Source of the DNA: CAVZLD01 sp963776055
GTDB taxonomy: Bacteria > Planctomycetota > Planctomycetia > Pirellulales > Pirellulaceae
DNA length: 64,000 nucleotides
NCBI GenBank assembly: GCA_963776055.1
Contig: CAVZLD010000016.1
Span: forward strand, 407,891-471,890
Direction of reading: 5' to 3'
Below are positions 50,180 through 58,910 of the stretch, in pieces. The notes beneath the pieces were generated by a model that searched no databases, was not told the DNA's origin, and saw only the letters and a list, made by a program, of their open reading frames with translations. The stretch's first letter is position 1. Every line of letters begins with the position of its first letter. The translations under genes and the position numbers were made by a program.

Positions 50180-50743
50180 TTCGCCACAGTCTTTCTTCAC
50201 CACTGCGAGCGTGCTAAGGATGACGTCATTTGTATCTGCTGTATCGGACAAATACCAATTGGCTGACGAGAATCGCCAGTGATCGGCGCGAACAACGAGC
50301 CCTTTGCGGCAGGGATTCTCGTGAAGGTAGTCGATCTTCGACTGCCAGAAGGACTCTGTTTCAATCTGCTCGGGATGCCGCGTGGGTTGCCAGAATCTCC
50401 GAGTTCGGTCGTTACCGGCCGCCTCACGAATTGTATCCGAGAAGCAGGGCGGCATGTGTGCCTCGCAGAAATCGCACAGTTGTCGGCCAGTGAATTTGCG
50501 GAAGTCGGTGAGTACTTGCTCGAGGGCGTGGGGTTGGAAGCTCTCGTGAAAGACGATGGCATGCAGGTGTGTTGGCATGATCACGTAAGCGTTGGTCCGG
50601 AGCCCCTTCTTGTCGTGACAGAAATTCAGGGTATCCGTGATGATCTTACAGGCTTGCTGCGACACGAACACGGGCAGCCACTGCACCACGCTGAATGTTA
50701 CGAAAAAGACAGCTCCGTCATCGTGAAAGCGAAAGCGTTCCAT
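50180..50743 (-). CDS. REP-associated tyrosine transposase (RAYT/Y1_Tnp), copy 1
   Basis: HUH-type single-strand transposase of the IS200/IS605-related TnpA-REP group. It starts MERFRFHDDGAVFFVTFSVV; the HUH motif is PTHLHAIVF (about residue 58), and the catalytic Tyr lies in FWQSKIDYLHENPCRKGLV (about 142), followed by the W-x-SSA box (HWRFSSANWYLS). These are the complete RAYT signatures. The conserved domain ends near 50180, but the frame stays open through the neighbouring palindrome to 49700, overlapping the ATP-grasp gene. It is nearly identical to copy 2. RAYTs are domesticated, immobile-looking transposases that act on REP palindromes, as found on both sides here. Confidence 0.9.
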
Positions 50744-50792
50744 CGGATTGGATCCTCGATGTCTCCGATGCTCGCTGGCCGTGCAGCTCCTA

Positions 50793-51004
50793 CCTGCTCG
50801 GCGCAGGTCTCCTGACCTCGCCGTCCTCTTGACCGCAGGTCTCCTTTCCTCGTCGCTGTCCGAATCGCCATCTGGAGACCTTCGGTCATTCTCTGTGCGG
50901 GGTCAGGAGACCCCGCACAGCACGAGCCGGGCGGCCTCTGCTCGGCGAAGTCACCCCTGCTCGGCGCAGGTCTCCCGACCTCGCCGTCTTCGCGACCGCA
51001 GGTC
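50793..51004. repeat. REP-like nested palindromes between RAYT copy 1 and the DUF218 gene
   Basis: Unit one (50793-50925): GCTCGGCGCAGGTCTCCTGA, GACCGCAGGTCTCC, GGAGACCTTCGGTC, GGGGTCAGGAGACCCCGCAC. A half unit follows (50937-51004): GCTCGGCGCAGGTCTCCCGA and GACCGCAGGTCTC, ending at the DUF218 stop codon. Confidence 0.85.
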
Positions 51005-51782
51005 TCAAATCCGATCCTGCAACCAGTACCATACCAGGCCCAGTCCCTCGTGCCAGGCTTCCGACAGATCCTCCGCAGCTTCGATACTCGGTACAAATGC
51101 CGTCGAGAGAGAACGGAAACCCGTCCAGGGTGCGATAGCGACATCCTGATGGGATGACTTCCACCCCCTGCCGCTGAAAGCACTTTTCTGCCCGAAGCAG
51201 GCTGGCGGCGTCGGTCACGAGCACAACCTGTTCAATCCCCCGGTCTTTGAGCAACTTGGAAGATGCCACGGCATTCTCGTAGGTGTTGGCGGATCTGTCC
51301 TCAAGCAGGATGTAATCGCTCGGGACTCCTTTCGAGATCAGGAAATCTCTCATCGCAGCGGCAACGGTGTGGCCGGCTTGATTCTGATCAACCCTTCCCC
51401 CCGACACAATTACCCAGCACGGTTCTCCCTGATGAAATAGCTGCGCACCATGCAGGCAGCGGGACAGCGTGTCTGCCCCGAGAACGCAATAGCCTTGATC
51501 CCCTGCCGGTGTAGAGACGTAGCCACCGAGAATAACGATGGCCTCCACCTGCTTCGGACGGCATTCCAGCGGCGGGTAAGGCCGTTCCAGTGCTGCGAAT
51601 GCCAGGAACGAGACAGCGGGGAGAGACATTACGAGCAGCAACAGATACGGAAAGGTGATCGACAACCGTTGCATGCGGCTCAGTCTGCCTTTCCACCAGA
51701 ACCGCGCGATCACCAGGCCGAGAATAATAATGAGCGGCGCGTAGGGATGTACTAGTCGACTGACAATTGGGTACTGGTACAT
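51005..51782 (-). CDS. DUF218 (YdcF/ElyC-like) membrane protein (frameshift near the 3' end)
   Basis: About 258 codons. Two N-terminal membrane segments (YAPLIIILGLVIARFWW; LSITFPYLLLLVMSLPAV), then the DUF218 domain: VEAIVILGGYVSTPAG, GEPCWVIVSGGRVDQNQAGH, LEDRSANTYENAVASSKLL and GIEQVVLVTDAASLLRAEKCF. E. coli ElyC and YdcF relatives act in envelope/undecaprenyl metabolism or bind cofactor. Near 51050 the frame shifts; the proper end (LGLVWYWLQDRI) gives a stop at 51005, right at the palindrome edge, whereas the uncorrected frame reads into the palindrome to 50886. It is trapped between the two RAYT copies. Confidence 0.8.
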
Positions 51783-51931
51783 CTCGCGTGACTTACAGGG
51801 GAATGACGATCAGTCCGCCATCGTTCATATCGGGAGTGACACACGCTGTGGCACTCTCGGTACGCTGCCTTCAAAGCTCAAAGAGTGGTCTTCATAAGGA
51901 ACGCGTTCCATCCTGAGTAGTATTCTCGACC

Positions 51932-52138
51932 ACTGCTCGGCGCAGGTCTCCCGACCTCGCCGTTCTTGACCGCAGGTCTCCCATTCCTTCGTGTCCAAGT
52001 CCCCATCTGGAGACCTGGCGGTCATTGCGTGTGCGGGGTCAGGAGACCCGCGCACAGCCCGGAGACCCGCACGCAGCCCGCGCGCATGCTCGGCGCAGGT
52101 CTCCCGACCTCGCCGTCTTGGTGACCGTAGGTCTCCAG
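51932..52138. repeat. REP-like palindromes on the 3' side of RAYT copy 2
   Basis: GCTCGGCGCAGGTCTCCCGA, GACCGCAGGTCTCCCA, GGAGACCTGGCGGTC and GGGGTCAGGAGACCCGCGCA (51934-52055), then GGAGACCCGCACGCAGCC and another GCTCGGCGCAGGTCTCCCGA...GACCGTAGGTCTCCAG. The short region 51783-51931 shows no gene. Confidence 0.85.
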
Positions 52139-52704
52139 ACTGTCCGCCACAGCCTTTCTTCACCACTGCAGCGACTAAGGATGACGTCATTTGTATCTGC
52201 TGTATCGGACAAATACCAATTAGCTGACGAGAATCGCCAGTGATCGGCGCGAACAACGAGCCCTTTGCGACAGGGGTTCTCGTGAAGGTAGTCGATCTTC
52301 GACTGCCAGAATGACTCTGTTTCAATCTGCTCGGGATGCCGCGTGGGTTGCCAGAATCTCCGAGTTCGGTCGTTACCGGCCGCCTCACGAATAGTATCCG
52401 AGAAGCAGGGCGGCATGTGTGCCTCGCAGAAATCGCACAGTTGTCGGCCAGTGAATTTGCGGAAGTCGGTGAGTACTTGCTCGAGGGCGTGGGGTTGGAA
52501 GCTCTCGTGAAAGACGATGGCATGCAGATGTGTTGGCATGATCACGTAAGCGTTGGTCCGGAGCCCCTTCTTGTCGTGACAGAAGTTCAGGTTATCCGTG
52601 ATGATTTTACAGGCTTGCTGCGACACGAACACGGGCAGCCACTGCATCACGCTGAATGTTACGAAAAAGACAGCTCCGTCATCGTGAAAGCGAAAGCGTT
52701 CCAT
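52039..52704 (-). CDS. REP-associated tyrosine transposase (RAYT/Y1_Tnp), copy 2
   Basis: Same protein as copy 1 over the first about 178 residues with only two differences seen (Val/Met at about 20, Thr/Asn at about 38). HUH motif PTHLHAIVF and Tyr motif KIDYLHENPCRKGL are intact. After NDVILS the frames of the two copies diverge by an indel (copy 1 reads TLAVVKKDCGE, copy 2 reads RCSGEERLWRT, with AAVVKKGCGG in the next frame). The last 30 residues here are translated palindrome. It is flanked by palindromes at 51932-52138 and 52787-53000. The near-identity of the copies implies a recent duplication or ongoing conversion. Confidence 0.9.
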   Translation of the reverse strand: MERFRFHDDGAVFFVTFSVMQWLPVFVSQQACKIITDNLNFCHDKKGLRTNAYVIMPTHLHAIVFHESFQPHALEQVLTDFRKFTGRQLCDFCEAHMPPCFSDTIREAAGNDRTRRFWQPTRHPEQIETESFWQSKIDYLHENPCRKGLVVRADHWRFSSANWYLSDTADTNDVILSRCSGEERLWRTVWRPTVTKTARSGDLRRACARAACGSPGCARVS

Positions 52705-52786
52705 CGGTTTGGTCGTCGGTTGTCTCCGCTGCTCCCTGCGCCGGTCGGCGTTCGCTGCTCGGCACGGCCCGACGTTGCTCTCACTG

Positions 52787-53000
52787 CTCGGCGCAGGTCT
52801 CCTGACCTCGCCGTCCTTGCGACCGCAGGTCTCCCATCCCCGTCGCTGTGCGAATCCCCATCTGGAGACCTGACGGTCATCTGTTGTGCGGGGTCAGGAG
52901 ACCCTCGCACAGCACGAGTAGGTCGGGAGACCCGCGCACAGCCTTACGACCCGCGCACAGCCTTACGACCCGCGCACAGCTCGGAGACCCGCGCACAACG
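52787..53000. repeat. REP-like palindromes on the 5' side of RAYT copy 2
   Basis: GCTCGGCGCAGGTCTCCTGA, GACCGCAGGTCTCCCA, GGAGACCTGACGGTC and GGGGTCAGGAGACCCTCGCA, followed by a tandem of short right-arm pieces (GACCCGCGCACAGCCTTAC twice, then GGAGACCCGCGCACAACG). The 3' end of the glycosyltransferase gene runs into it. Confidence 0.85.
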
Positions 53001-54174
53001 CAAGTGTTTCCCGCCAACACCCGCTCAAACACCTCGCCAACCTGCTGAGCCACCTCGTCCCACGAGCGCACGCTGGGACTCGAGCGGATGTCATCGGCCA
53101 CCAATCCCGGCCGAGCACGTCCTGGAGTGACTCAACCAGGGCGTCAACATCGCGAACTGGCACAATGCGGCCGTTGTTACCATCCACAATCAGGTCAGGT
53201 ACGGCCCCTACGTCCGTCGCCACAACCGGTCGGCCACTGGCCAGACTCTCGAGTACCACATTCGGACAGCCTTCCCGATACGAGGCCAGCACGCTGGCAT
53301 CCGCCGCGGCAAAGTATTCTGGGATTCGCTCGTAGGATTGTGGACCGGCAAACACAACACGTTCTTCGACAGACAGACTGGCGGCTAGCTTGCGCAGCAG
53401 TGCGGCGTCGCGACTGCCGGCAGGTTCTGCACCAACCAGCACCAGATGCACGTCGTGGGGTAGTTGTGCCAAGGCTTGAATCGTCTCACGATGTCCCTTC
53501 CGCACACCCAGGTGAGCAACGGTAAGCAGGATCCGGCCTTGCTCGGGCAAGCCTAATCGCTGGCGAGCGGCTTGTTTGTCGCCCGGTTGGAACCGCTCGA
53601 GATCGACACCGTTGGGAATAACATCGGACTCGCTCCGGCCGTGCACCAGTTCGCACGCGATCCGAGCCATCCGCGAATCGACGCTGATGACCGCGTCGGC
53701 GCCGCGCAGCGCGTCGGCACATTGGCGTCGTTGTGAGGGGATTTCCAGGCACGGATAGATCTTGCCGCGAAGAGTGACGCTGTAAGGCATCCCCAACCGT
53801 GCAGCCAGCCGTGCCACGCCAACTCCATCCGGCCATGCAAAGTGGGCGTCGAGCAAGTCCGGCCGCCATGATTCGACAAAACGATCCAGCCAGCGCTGCA
53901 GACCACGGGCATAGAAACGCGCGTCGAGCGACTTGAGCATCGCGGGCACGTAGAAGAACCGTGGATAGTGGACCTGCAGCCCTTGCACTACGTCGTCGAC
54001 TGGCGGCAGTTCTGACTTCCAGCGGCTCAGCAGCGGGAACACGGGCACGGGCGCGACGGCCTGGAGTTCGACTCCCGGTTGCCGCGATAACGCCGACAGC
54101 CGCTGGAGCACGAAGACGCCCCACGTCGGCCGCAGCCGGCTGGGAAAGCAATATGAGAAGGAAAGAATCCTCAC
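52963..54174 (-). CDS. Family 4 glycosyltransferase (3' frameshift)
   Basis: GT-B fold enzyme adding a sugar from a nucleotide donor in exopolysaccharide assembly. It starts MRILSFSYCFPSRLRPTWGV (glycine-rich N-terminal loop); DLLDAHFAWPDGVGVARLA follows, with donor-site text VIPNGVDLERFQPGD, LLTVAHLGVRKGH and ADASVLASYREGCPNVVLESLASG (the E-x7-E motif). Near 53100 the frame shifts: the expected end RSWDEVAQQVGEVFERVLA is in another frame that reads on into the palindromes to 52877. It overlaps the preceding glycosyltransferase by ATGA (start at 54174, stop at 54171), so the pair is coupled. Confidence 0.85.
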   Translation of the reverse strand: MRILSFSYCFPSRLRPTWGVFVLQRLSALSRQPGVELQAVAPVPVFPLLSRWKSELPPVDDVVQGLQVHYPRFFYVPAMLKSLDARFYARGLQRWLDRFVESWRPDLLDAHFAWPDGVGVARLAARLGMPYSVTLRGKIYPCLEIPSQRRQCADALRGADAVISVDSRMARIACELVHGRSESDVIPNGVDLERFQPGDKQAARQRLGLPEQGRILLTVAHLGVRKGHRETIQALAQLPHDVHLVLVGAEPAGSRDAALLRKLAASLSVEERVVFAGPQSYERIPEYFAAADASVLASYREGCPNVVLESLASGRPVVATDVGAVPDLIVDGNNGRIVPVRDVDALVESLQDVLGRDWWPMTSARVPACARGTRWLSRLARCLSGCWRETLALCAGLRAVRGS

Positions 54175-55343
54175 TTACAGTGCGACTTCGCCCGTTCGGC
54201 AATTTCAGCAGCGTAGAGGGACAGATACTCATTCACCATGCGGCCAACACCGAATTCTTCGATCGCTCGGCGGCGTGCCGTGGACCCCATCGACTCCCGC
54301 AGTCCTGATTTCGCGCAGAGCATGTGAGCCATCGCATCAGCAAGTTCATCGGGTCGTTCAGGATCGACGAGCACACCACATTCAGCCGGCAACGCACCCG
54401 GGATGCCGCCGACCCGCGTGGCGATGACGGGAATCCCAGCGGTCATGGCCTCCAAAAGGACCATCGGCAGCCCTTCGCTGCGGCTTGGGATTACGAGTAC
54501 GTCGGCCGCGGAATACAGCCTTGGCGTGTCCTGGCGAAAACCAAGCAGGCGAAAACCTGGTACTCCGCATGAGCGAACGTCCTGTTGCAGGCGAGTGCAG
54601 TAAGCGCTGTCCGAGAGGCCGCCGGCTACCCAGACATGAAAAGGCTTATCCGGCAACTGCTGCTGCAATCGTGAAGCGGCTCTCACAAGATCTTCAAATC
54701 CCTTTTCGGGGCGCGCATTCCCCACGGACAAGAACACCAGTTCATCTGGGGAAACGCCAAGTTCCTCGCGCACCGCCCGACGGTCCTCGGCGTCTCGCTG
54801 GATGTCCGGCACCCCGTTGGGAACGATCTGCGTTTTGCCTCGCCAATTGAGGTACGACACATGTCGATCACGAACCTGCTCAGAAACAGCGGCAATCGCG
54901 CCGATGCCTCGAGAGAAGAGCCGGTATCTGCGCCGCCGAGTTTCGAATCCTTCGTACAACAGTCCGTGGGCTGTGAAGACCAGCGGGCAGTGCGGCCCCA
55001 GTTTGTTTGCGACGACCACGTAGGGCAGGCTGGAATAATCGTGCACGTGGATCGCGGACGGATGGAAAGCACGGAGAGTACGCGTGAGAGTCACCAGGGC
55101 GGCCGCATCGTATCCGCGCGAGCTCTCCAGGGCGATAAGCGGTATTCCCTGATCCTCCAACTCGCGCGCCAGTTCGCCTTTCTGTTGAAGGCAGATGACG
55201 AGTGGATCGACGCCGGCCGCTGGCAGTGCGCTGGCCAAGTGCACGACCACTCGTTCCGCGCCTCCGGGCCGCAGTTGGGAAATAACCAGCGCGATCCGCC
55301 GAACACATCCCGTGTCGCACTCAGCATTGTTCACGGCGCTCAT
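54171..55343 (-). CDS. Family 4 glycosyltransferase
   Basis: 390 residues, intact. N-terminal RIALVISQLRPGGAERVVVH is the typical acceptor-side loop; AIHVHDYSSLPYVVVANKLG and LVFTAHGLLYEGFETRR follow. The donor domain starts at IVPNGVPDIQRDAE, then VFLSVGNARPEKGFEDLVRA and VLVIPSRSEGLPMVLLEAMT (E-x7-E motif) and VIATRVGGIPGALPAECGVL. The start MSAVNNAECDTG is at 55343. Its stop overlaps the start of the next glycosyltransferase, suggesting sequential sugar additions. A REP-like palindrome lies immediately upstream, in place of a recognisable promoter. Confidence 0.9.
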   Translation of the reverse strand: MSAVNNAECDTGCVRRIALVISQLRPGGAERVVVHLASALPAAGVDPLVICLQQKGELARELEDQGIPLIALESSRGYDAAALVTLTRTLRAFHPSAIHVHDYSSLPYVVVANKLGPHCPLVFTAHGLLYEGFETRRRRYRLFSRGIGAIAAVSEQVRDRHVSYLNWRGKTQIVPNGVPDIQRDAEDRRAVREELGVSPDELVFLSVGNARPEKGFEDLVRAASRLQQQLPDKPFHVWVAGGLSDSAYCTRLQQDVRSCGVPGFRLLGFRQDTPRLYSAADVLVIPSRSEGLPMVLLEAMTAGIPVIATRVGGIPGALPAECGVLVDPERPDELADAMAHMLCAKSGLRESMGSTARRRAIEEFGVGRMVNEYLSLYAAEIAERAKSHCK

Positions 55344-55379
55344 CGCTTCAGAGAATCACGTTGGTTCGTGGAACGCCAT

Positions 55380-55489
55380 CGCTCGGCGCAGGCCTCCGGC
55401 TGGCAGGTCGGCTCGGCGCAGGTCTCCTGACCTCGCCGTCTTCATGACCGCAGGTCTCCCATTCCGTCGCTGTGCGAATCCCCATCTGG
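55380..55489. repeat. REP-like palindrome, left part, split by IS3-like element
   Basis: GCTCGGCGCAGGCCTCCGGC, GCTCGGCGCAGGTCTCCTGA, GACCGCAGGTCTCCCATT and TGCGAATCCCCATCTGG, which stops exactly where other copies continue AGACCTGGCGGTC. The continuation is at 56775. Confidence 0.85.
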
Positions 55490-56774
55490 TGTGCTCCCCA
55501 AAATCGGATCCATGTGGTATGAGAGTCTATAGCCACGCCTCATGGGTAAGGAAGGACTTTCATGAAGAGCAAGAAGCATCGACCGGAACAGATCATCAAG
55601 AAGTTGCGTGAGGCGGATGCGATGCTGGCGGCCGGCAAGACGATTGGTCATGGTAGCGCAAGCCTTGGAGATCAGCGAGCAGACGTTTCATCGTTGGCGC
55701 AATCAGTACGGTGGCATGAAGGCGGAGGAAGCCAAGCGGCTGAAGGAGCTGGAGGTGGAGAACAGGCGACTGAAGAAGTTGCGTGGCGGAGCGTAGTTGG
55801 ACAAAGAGATTCTGAAAGAAGCCTTGGAGGGAAACTGCTGAGCCCGGCGAGGCGTCGACAGGCAGTCGATCACGTTCAATCGGAAAGGAACGTCTCGCAG
55901 CGTCGGGCATGTGAAGTGCTGGGTTAACCGCGAAGCACGCAGCGGTATCGCGCTGAGGAGGAGAGTTCAGAAGAAGAAAGGCTGGTGGCACGGATCCATG
56001 AGCTGGTTCGCGAGCATCGACGTTACGGCTATCGCTTCATCACGGCAAAACTTCGGCAGGAAGGATGGAAAGTGAACTTCAAACGGATCTATCGTCTGTG
56101 GCGTCGCGAGGGCTTCAAGGTGCCGAGAAAGACCAGGAAAAAGCGTCGTTTGGGGCATCATGGGAACAGTTGTGTTCGGCATCGTGCAGAGCACAAGGAT
56201 CATGTTTGGACATGGGATTTCATTCATGACCGGACGGTCACAGGCCAGCCTTTGAAATGGTTTGCGATCACTGATGAATACACGCGGGAGTGCCTGGCAT
56301 TGGAGGTGACTCGGAGCATGACTGCGGAGCATGTGTTGGGGGTCCTGACCAGCTTGTTTCTCGTCCGGGGCGTGCCGAAGCATATTCGCAGCGACAACGG
56401 CCCTGAGTTCATCGCAGTGGCCATAAGTCGTCATAGCGAGAGAGCAGGTTTGGAGATGCTGTACATTGAACCTGGTGCGCCATGGGAGAACGGCTATGCA
56501 GAATCATTTTTCAGTCGCCTGCGGGACGAGCTGTTGAATGTCGAGGAATTGATGAACCTGGCGGAGGCACGCTGGTTCGCACGACGTCGATTGCAGGAGC
56601 ACAACGAAGAATGTCCGCACAGTAGTCTGGGTGACCTGACCCCGTCCGAATTTGCGTCGCAGTTGGCTGCTTCCGTTTCGGCTTCGGCTACGCCTCAGCC
56701 TTCGTTCCACCAGCCAACTGCGGAACCTGTTACCCAACCCGTACTCTCATAACCCTTGGTACAGAATTTCGGGG
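55490..56774 (+). mobile_element. IS3-family insertion sequence, about 1.28 kb, decayed
   Basis: Ends TGTGCTCCCCAAAATCGGAT (left) and ACAGAATTTCGGGGAG (right), which pair imperfectly around CTCCCC(A/G)AAAT. The interior carries orfA- and orfB-like transposase sequence. It interrupts a palindrome between CCATCTGG and AGACCT. No clear target duplication is seen, so the right boundary is good to a few bases. Confidence 0.8.
55562..56752 (+). pseudogene. IS3-family transposase (OrfA + OrfB), broken
   Basis: OrfA: MKSKKHRPEQIIKKLREADA then, after a break near 55646, VAQALEISEQTFHRWRNQYG (helix-turn-helix) and a leucine-rich coil ELEVENRRLKKL. OrfB: SPARRRQAVDHVQSERNVSQ, then an in-frame TAA at about 55926 where the family has a polar residue before PRSTQRYR. 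The rve domain is otherwise whole from 55985: VWTWDFIHDRTVTG (first Asp), IRSDNGPEFIAVAI (second Asp) and PGAPWENGYAESFFSRLRDE (Glu). The catalytic domain is intact but unlinked from its N-terminus. Confidence 0.85.
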
Positions 56775-57015
56775 AGACCTTACGGTCATTGCGTGTGCGG
56801 GGTCAGGAGACCCGCGCACAGCCGGGGGCGTTGCTGGCGAGCTCCCTGCTCGGCGAAGGTCTCCCGAATCTGCTCGGCGAAGGTCTCCCGACCTCGCCGT
56901 CTCTTTGACCGTAGGTCTCCCATCCCGAGACCGCCCACGCCCCATCGGAGACCTCGCGGTCATATCCTGTGCGGGGTCAGGAGACCCGCGCACAGCGGGA
57001 GTCTCTCGCACGGCG
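56775..57015. repeat. REP-like palindromes, right part of split copy plus a further unit
   Basis: AGACCTTACGGTCATTGCGT and GGGGTCAGGAGACCCGCGCA (56775-56822) complete the copy cut by the IS3-like element. A further unit with GCTCGGCGAAGGTCTCCCGA twice, GACCGTAGGTCTCCCA, GGAGACCTCGCGGTC and GGGGTCAGGAGACCCGCGCA occupies 56850-57000. Confidence 0.85.
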
Positions 57016-57070
57016 GGCGTCCACGAATCGAGCTCGAATCGTCACATCCCAATTCCCGGCTGGCCGTTCT

Positions 57071-58429
57071 TCAGACTCGCTCCGGCTCCAATTCCGGTTC
57101 CACTATCTCCCACGTGAACGATTCTCCGATCGACCGCGAATCAGCGAGCAGGTTCTCGACCGTTCGTGAGAGGCACACAGGTAACATCAAGAACCACCAG
57201 ATAAATTCGACATACGTCAACGAGATCGTCAGGAAGCAGGCCGCCATTGTGGCGATTGCACACATCATGCCGAATGAAAGCAGCATCACGTCGTTCTGTG
57301 CGAAGGCAGGTAACTCTTGTGCATTGTGTCTCAATCGGTGTAGCATGAGGAACGCATTTCCAATCAGCAATCCGAACAGAACAAACCCTTGTGCGCCCAG
57401 TTCTGTCAGGCACCGGATATACGTATTGTGCGCATCCTTGCCGGCATACCCCGGGATGTAATTGCCGATTGTCTGATAGAAGTTCCCGGCACCGACCCCC
57501 AATGGGTGGTCTTGCCACATCCGTAGGCCGGCTTTTGCGAGGACGATCGCGGCTTTGTGCCGAAGTGTCCCTCTCTTCTTCTTCAACGAAAATGGTACTT
57601 ACGCGTGCCAAGAACTGCTCGTCCGTCAGTCGCAGGAAGCCCACGCCCGCTAAGACCAAACCGATCGCTATGTAGCCACGGTACCGCCGCGGTGCCATCA
57701 TTAACGCCACCAATCCTCCAGCGGCCAGCCCGACCACGGCCCCACGACTGCGCGCCAACACAACCGCGTTGGCGGTGAAGCCGCCGGAAAGAAAGCAAAC
57801 CACCTTACCCTTCCAGTCGCTCCGCAGGAACTGGGCGCCGATTAACCAAAGGGTACTCGCCATGAATGCGGCGAAGAAGTTTGCCTCCGCAAAATCCGGG
57901 CCACCGACTCGTTCCAAACGTCCGCTGACGAACGACCGGTATGGTGTATCCCACGCTTGCAGGCCCAGCACCATGGCCCCAAGGATCATTACCCACATCA
58001 GCCGGTTCAGGTTCTTGAAGTCAGTAACAACATGCGTGAGCATCAATGTGAACAATGCGATCTTGGTGAATTTGACCGACGGATGATCGACGCCCGCTGT
58101 TTCGGCATACCGCCCGACGGTCTCCGGACCGATCAGCGTCGAGAACCACACTACTCCTAGGAACAAGAGCAGCAAATTCTCCTGACGGCACAGCATCGAT
58201 CGTCCGAACCGAAGTCGGTTCCATTGCATCGTCATACTCAATGCTGTCAGAGCGGCAAGCGTGAAAGAGTAGCGGATGCCAAGTGGCCGTACTGGCGCGT
58301 GCCACCACTTCCGTTCCGGACCGATAAGGTAATGTCCGACGTAGCCCAACAGAGGCCAGATGGGCGCGTGAAAGCGCCAATGCACGCCGCAAGAAAAAGC
58401 CCGGCAAATAGAAGAGTTTTCAGTGCCAC
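57071..58429 (-). CDS. O-antigen ligase/polymerase family membrane protein (two frameshifts)
   Basis: Polytopic Wzy/WaaL-like protein of about 452 codons. The likely start is MALKTLLFAGLFLAACIGAF at 58429; a break near 58355 joins it to IWPLLGYVGHYLIGPERKWW. The long frame covers ten or so membrane segments (NLLLLFLGVVWFSTLIGPE; LVALMMAPRRYRGYIAIGLV). Near 57570 a second break joins the ligase signature loop MWQDHPLGVGAGNFYQTIGN and AHNTYIRCLTELGAQGFVLF, which carries the conserved periplasmic His. It links or polymerises sugar repeat units at the outer face of the inner membrane. Confidence 0.8.
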
Positions 58430-58526
58430 AGCCCGCTCTCACCGGCGAAAGAAAGGAGTCGATCAAATATTCTATTGAAAATGTTACACCTCCTGGAGCC
58501 ACGCATGCCGACGGCATTGCTCGGCA

Positions 58527-58870
58527 TGGTCTCATTGCGGCGCAGGTCTCCTGACCTCGCCGTCTTCTTGACCGCAGGTCTCCCATTTCCCATCGCTGTC
58601 CAAGCCCCGATCTGGAGACCTGGCGGTCATTCCGTGTGCGGGGTCAGGAGACCCGCGCACAGCCGGGGGGCAGACCACTCGCACAGGCGCGACCCCGCCG
58701 TGCGCTGACCTCTTGCGCGGAGACTGACCTCGCCGTCTTCATGACCGTAGGTCTCCCTCCGCGTCGCCGTTCGCGCCCTCATCAGGAGACCTGGCGGTCA
58801 TTTCCGTGTGCGGGGTCAGACCACTCGCACAGCCGGGGCAGACCACTCGCACAGCGCGACCTGCGTCATC
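58527..58870. repeat. REP-like nested palindromes, best preserved unit plus partial units
   Basis: Best unit: outer arms GGTCTCCTGACC (58545-58556) and GGTCAGGAGACC (58642-58653) are exact complements. Inner arms GACCGCAGGTCTCC (58570-58583) and GGAGACCTGGCGGTC (58614-58628) pair with one bulge, so the unit folds into a long nested hairpin. Partial units follow at 58700-58870, with two GGGGCAGACCACTCGCACAG pieces. No gene is seen in 58430-58910. Confidence 0.9.
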
Positions 58871-58910
58871 GCCCAGCGCCGCCAATCGCTCCCAAATCGC
58901 GTTCAGACAT

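Noticed and set aside
52877..53104. Separate small gene at the 3' end of the glycosyltransferase
   Set aside because: Its first 35 residues are the frame-shifted C-terminus of that glycosyltransferase and the rest is palindrome.
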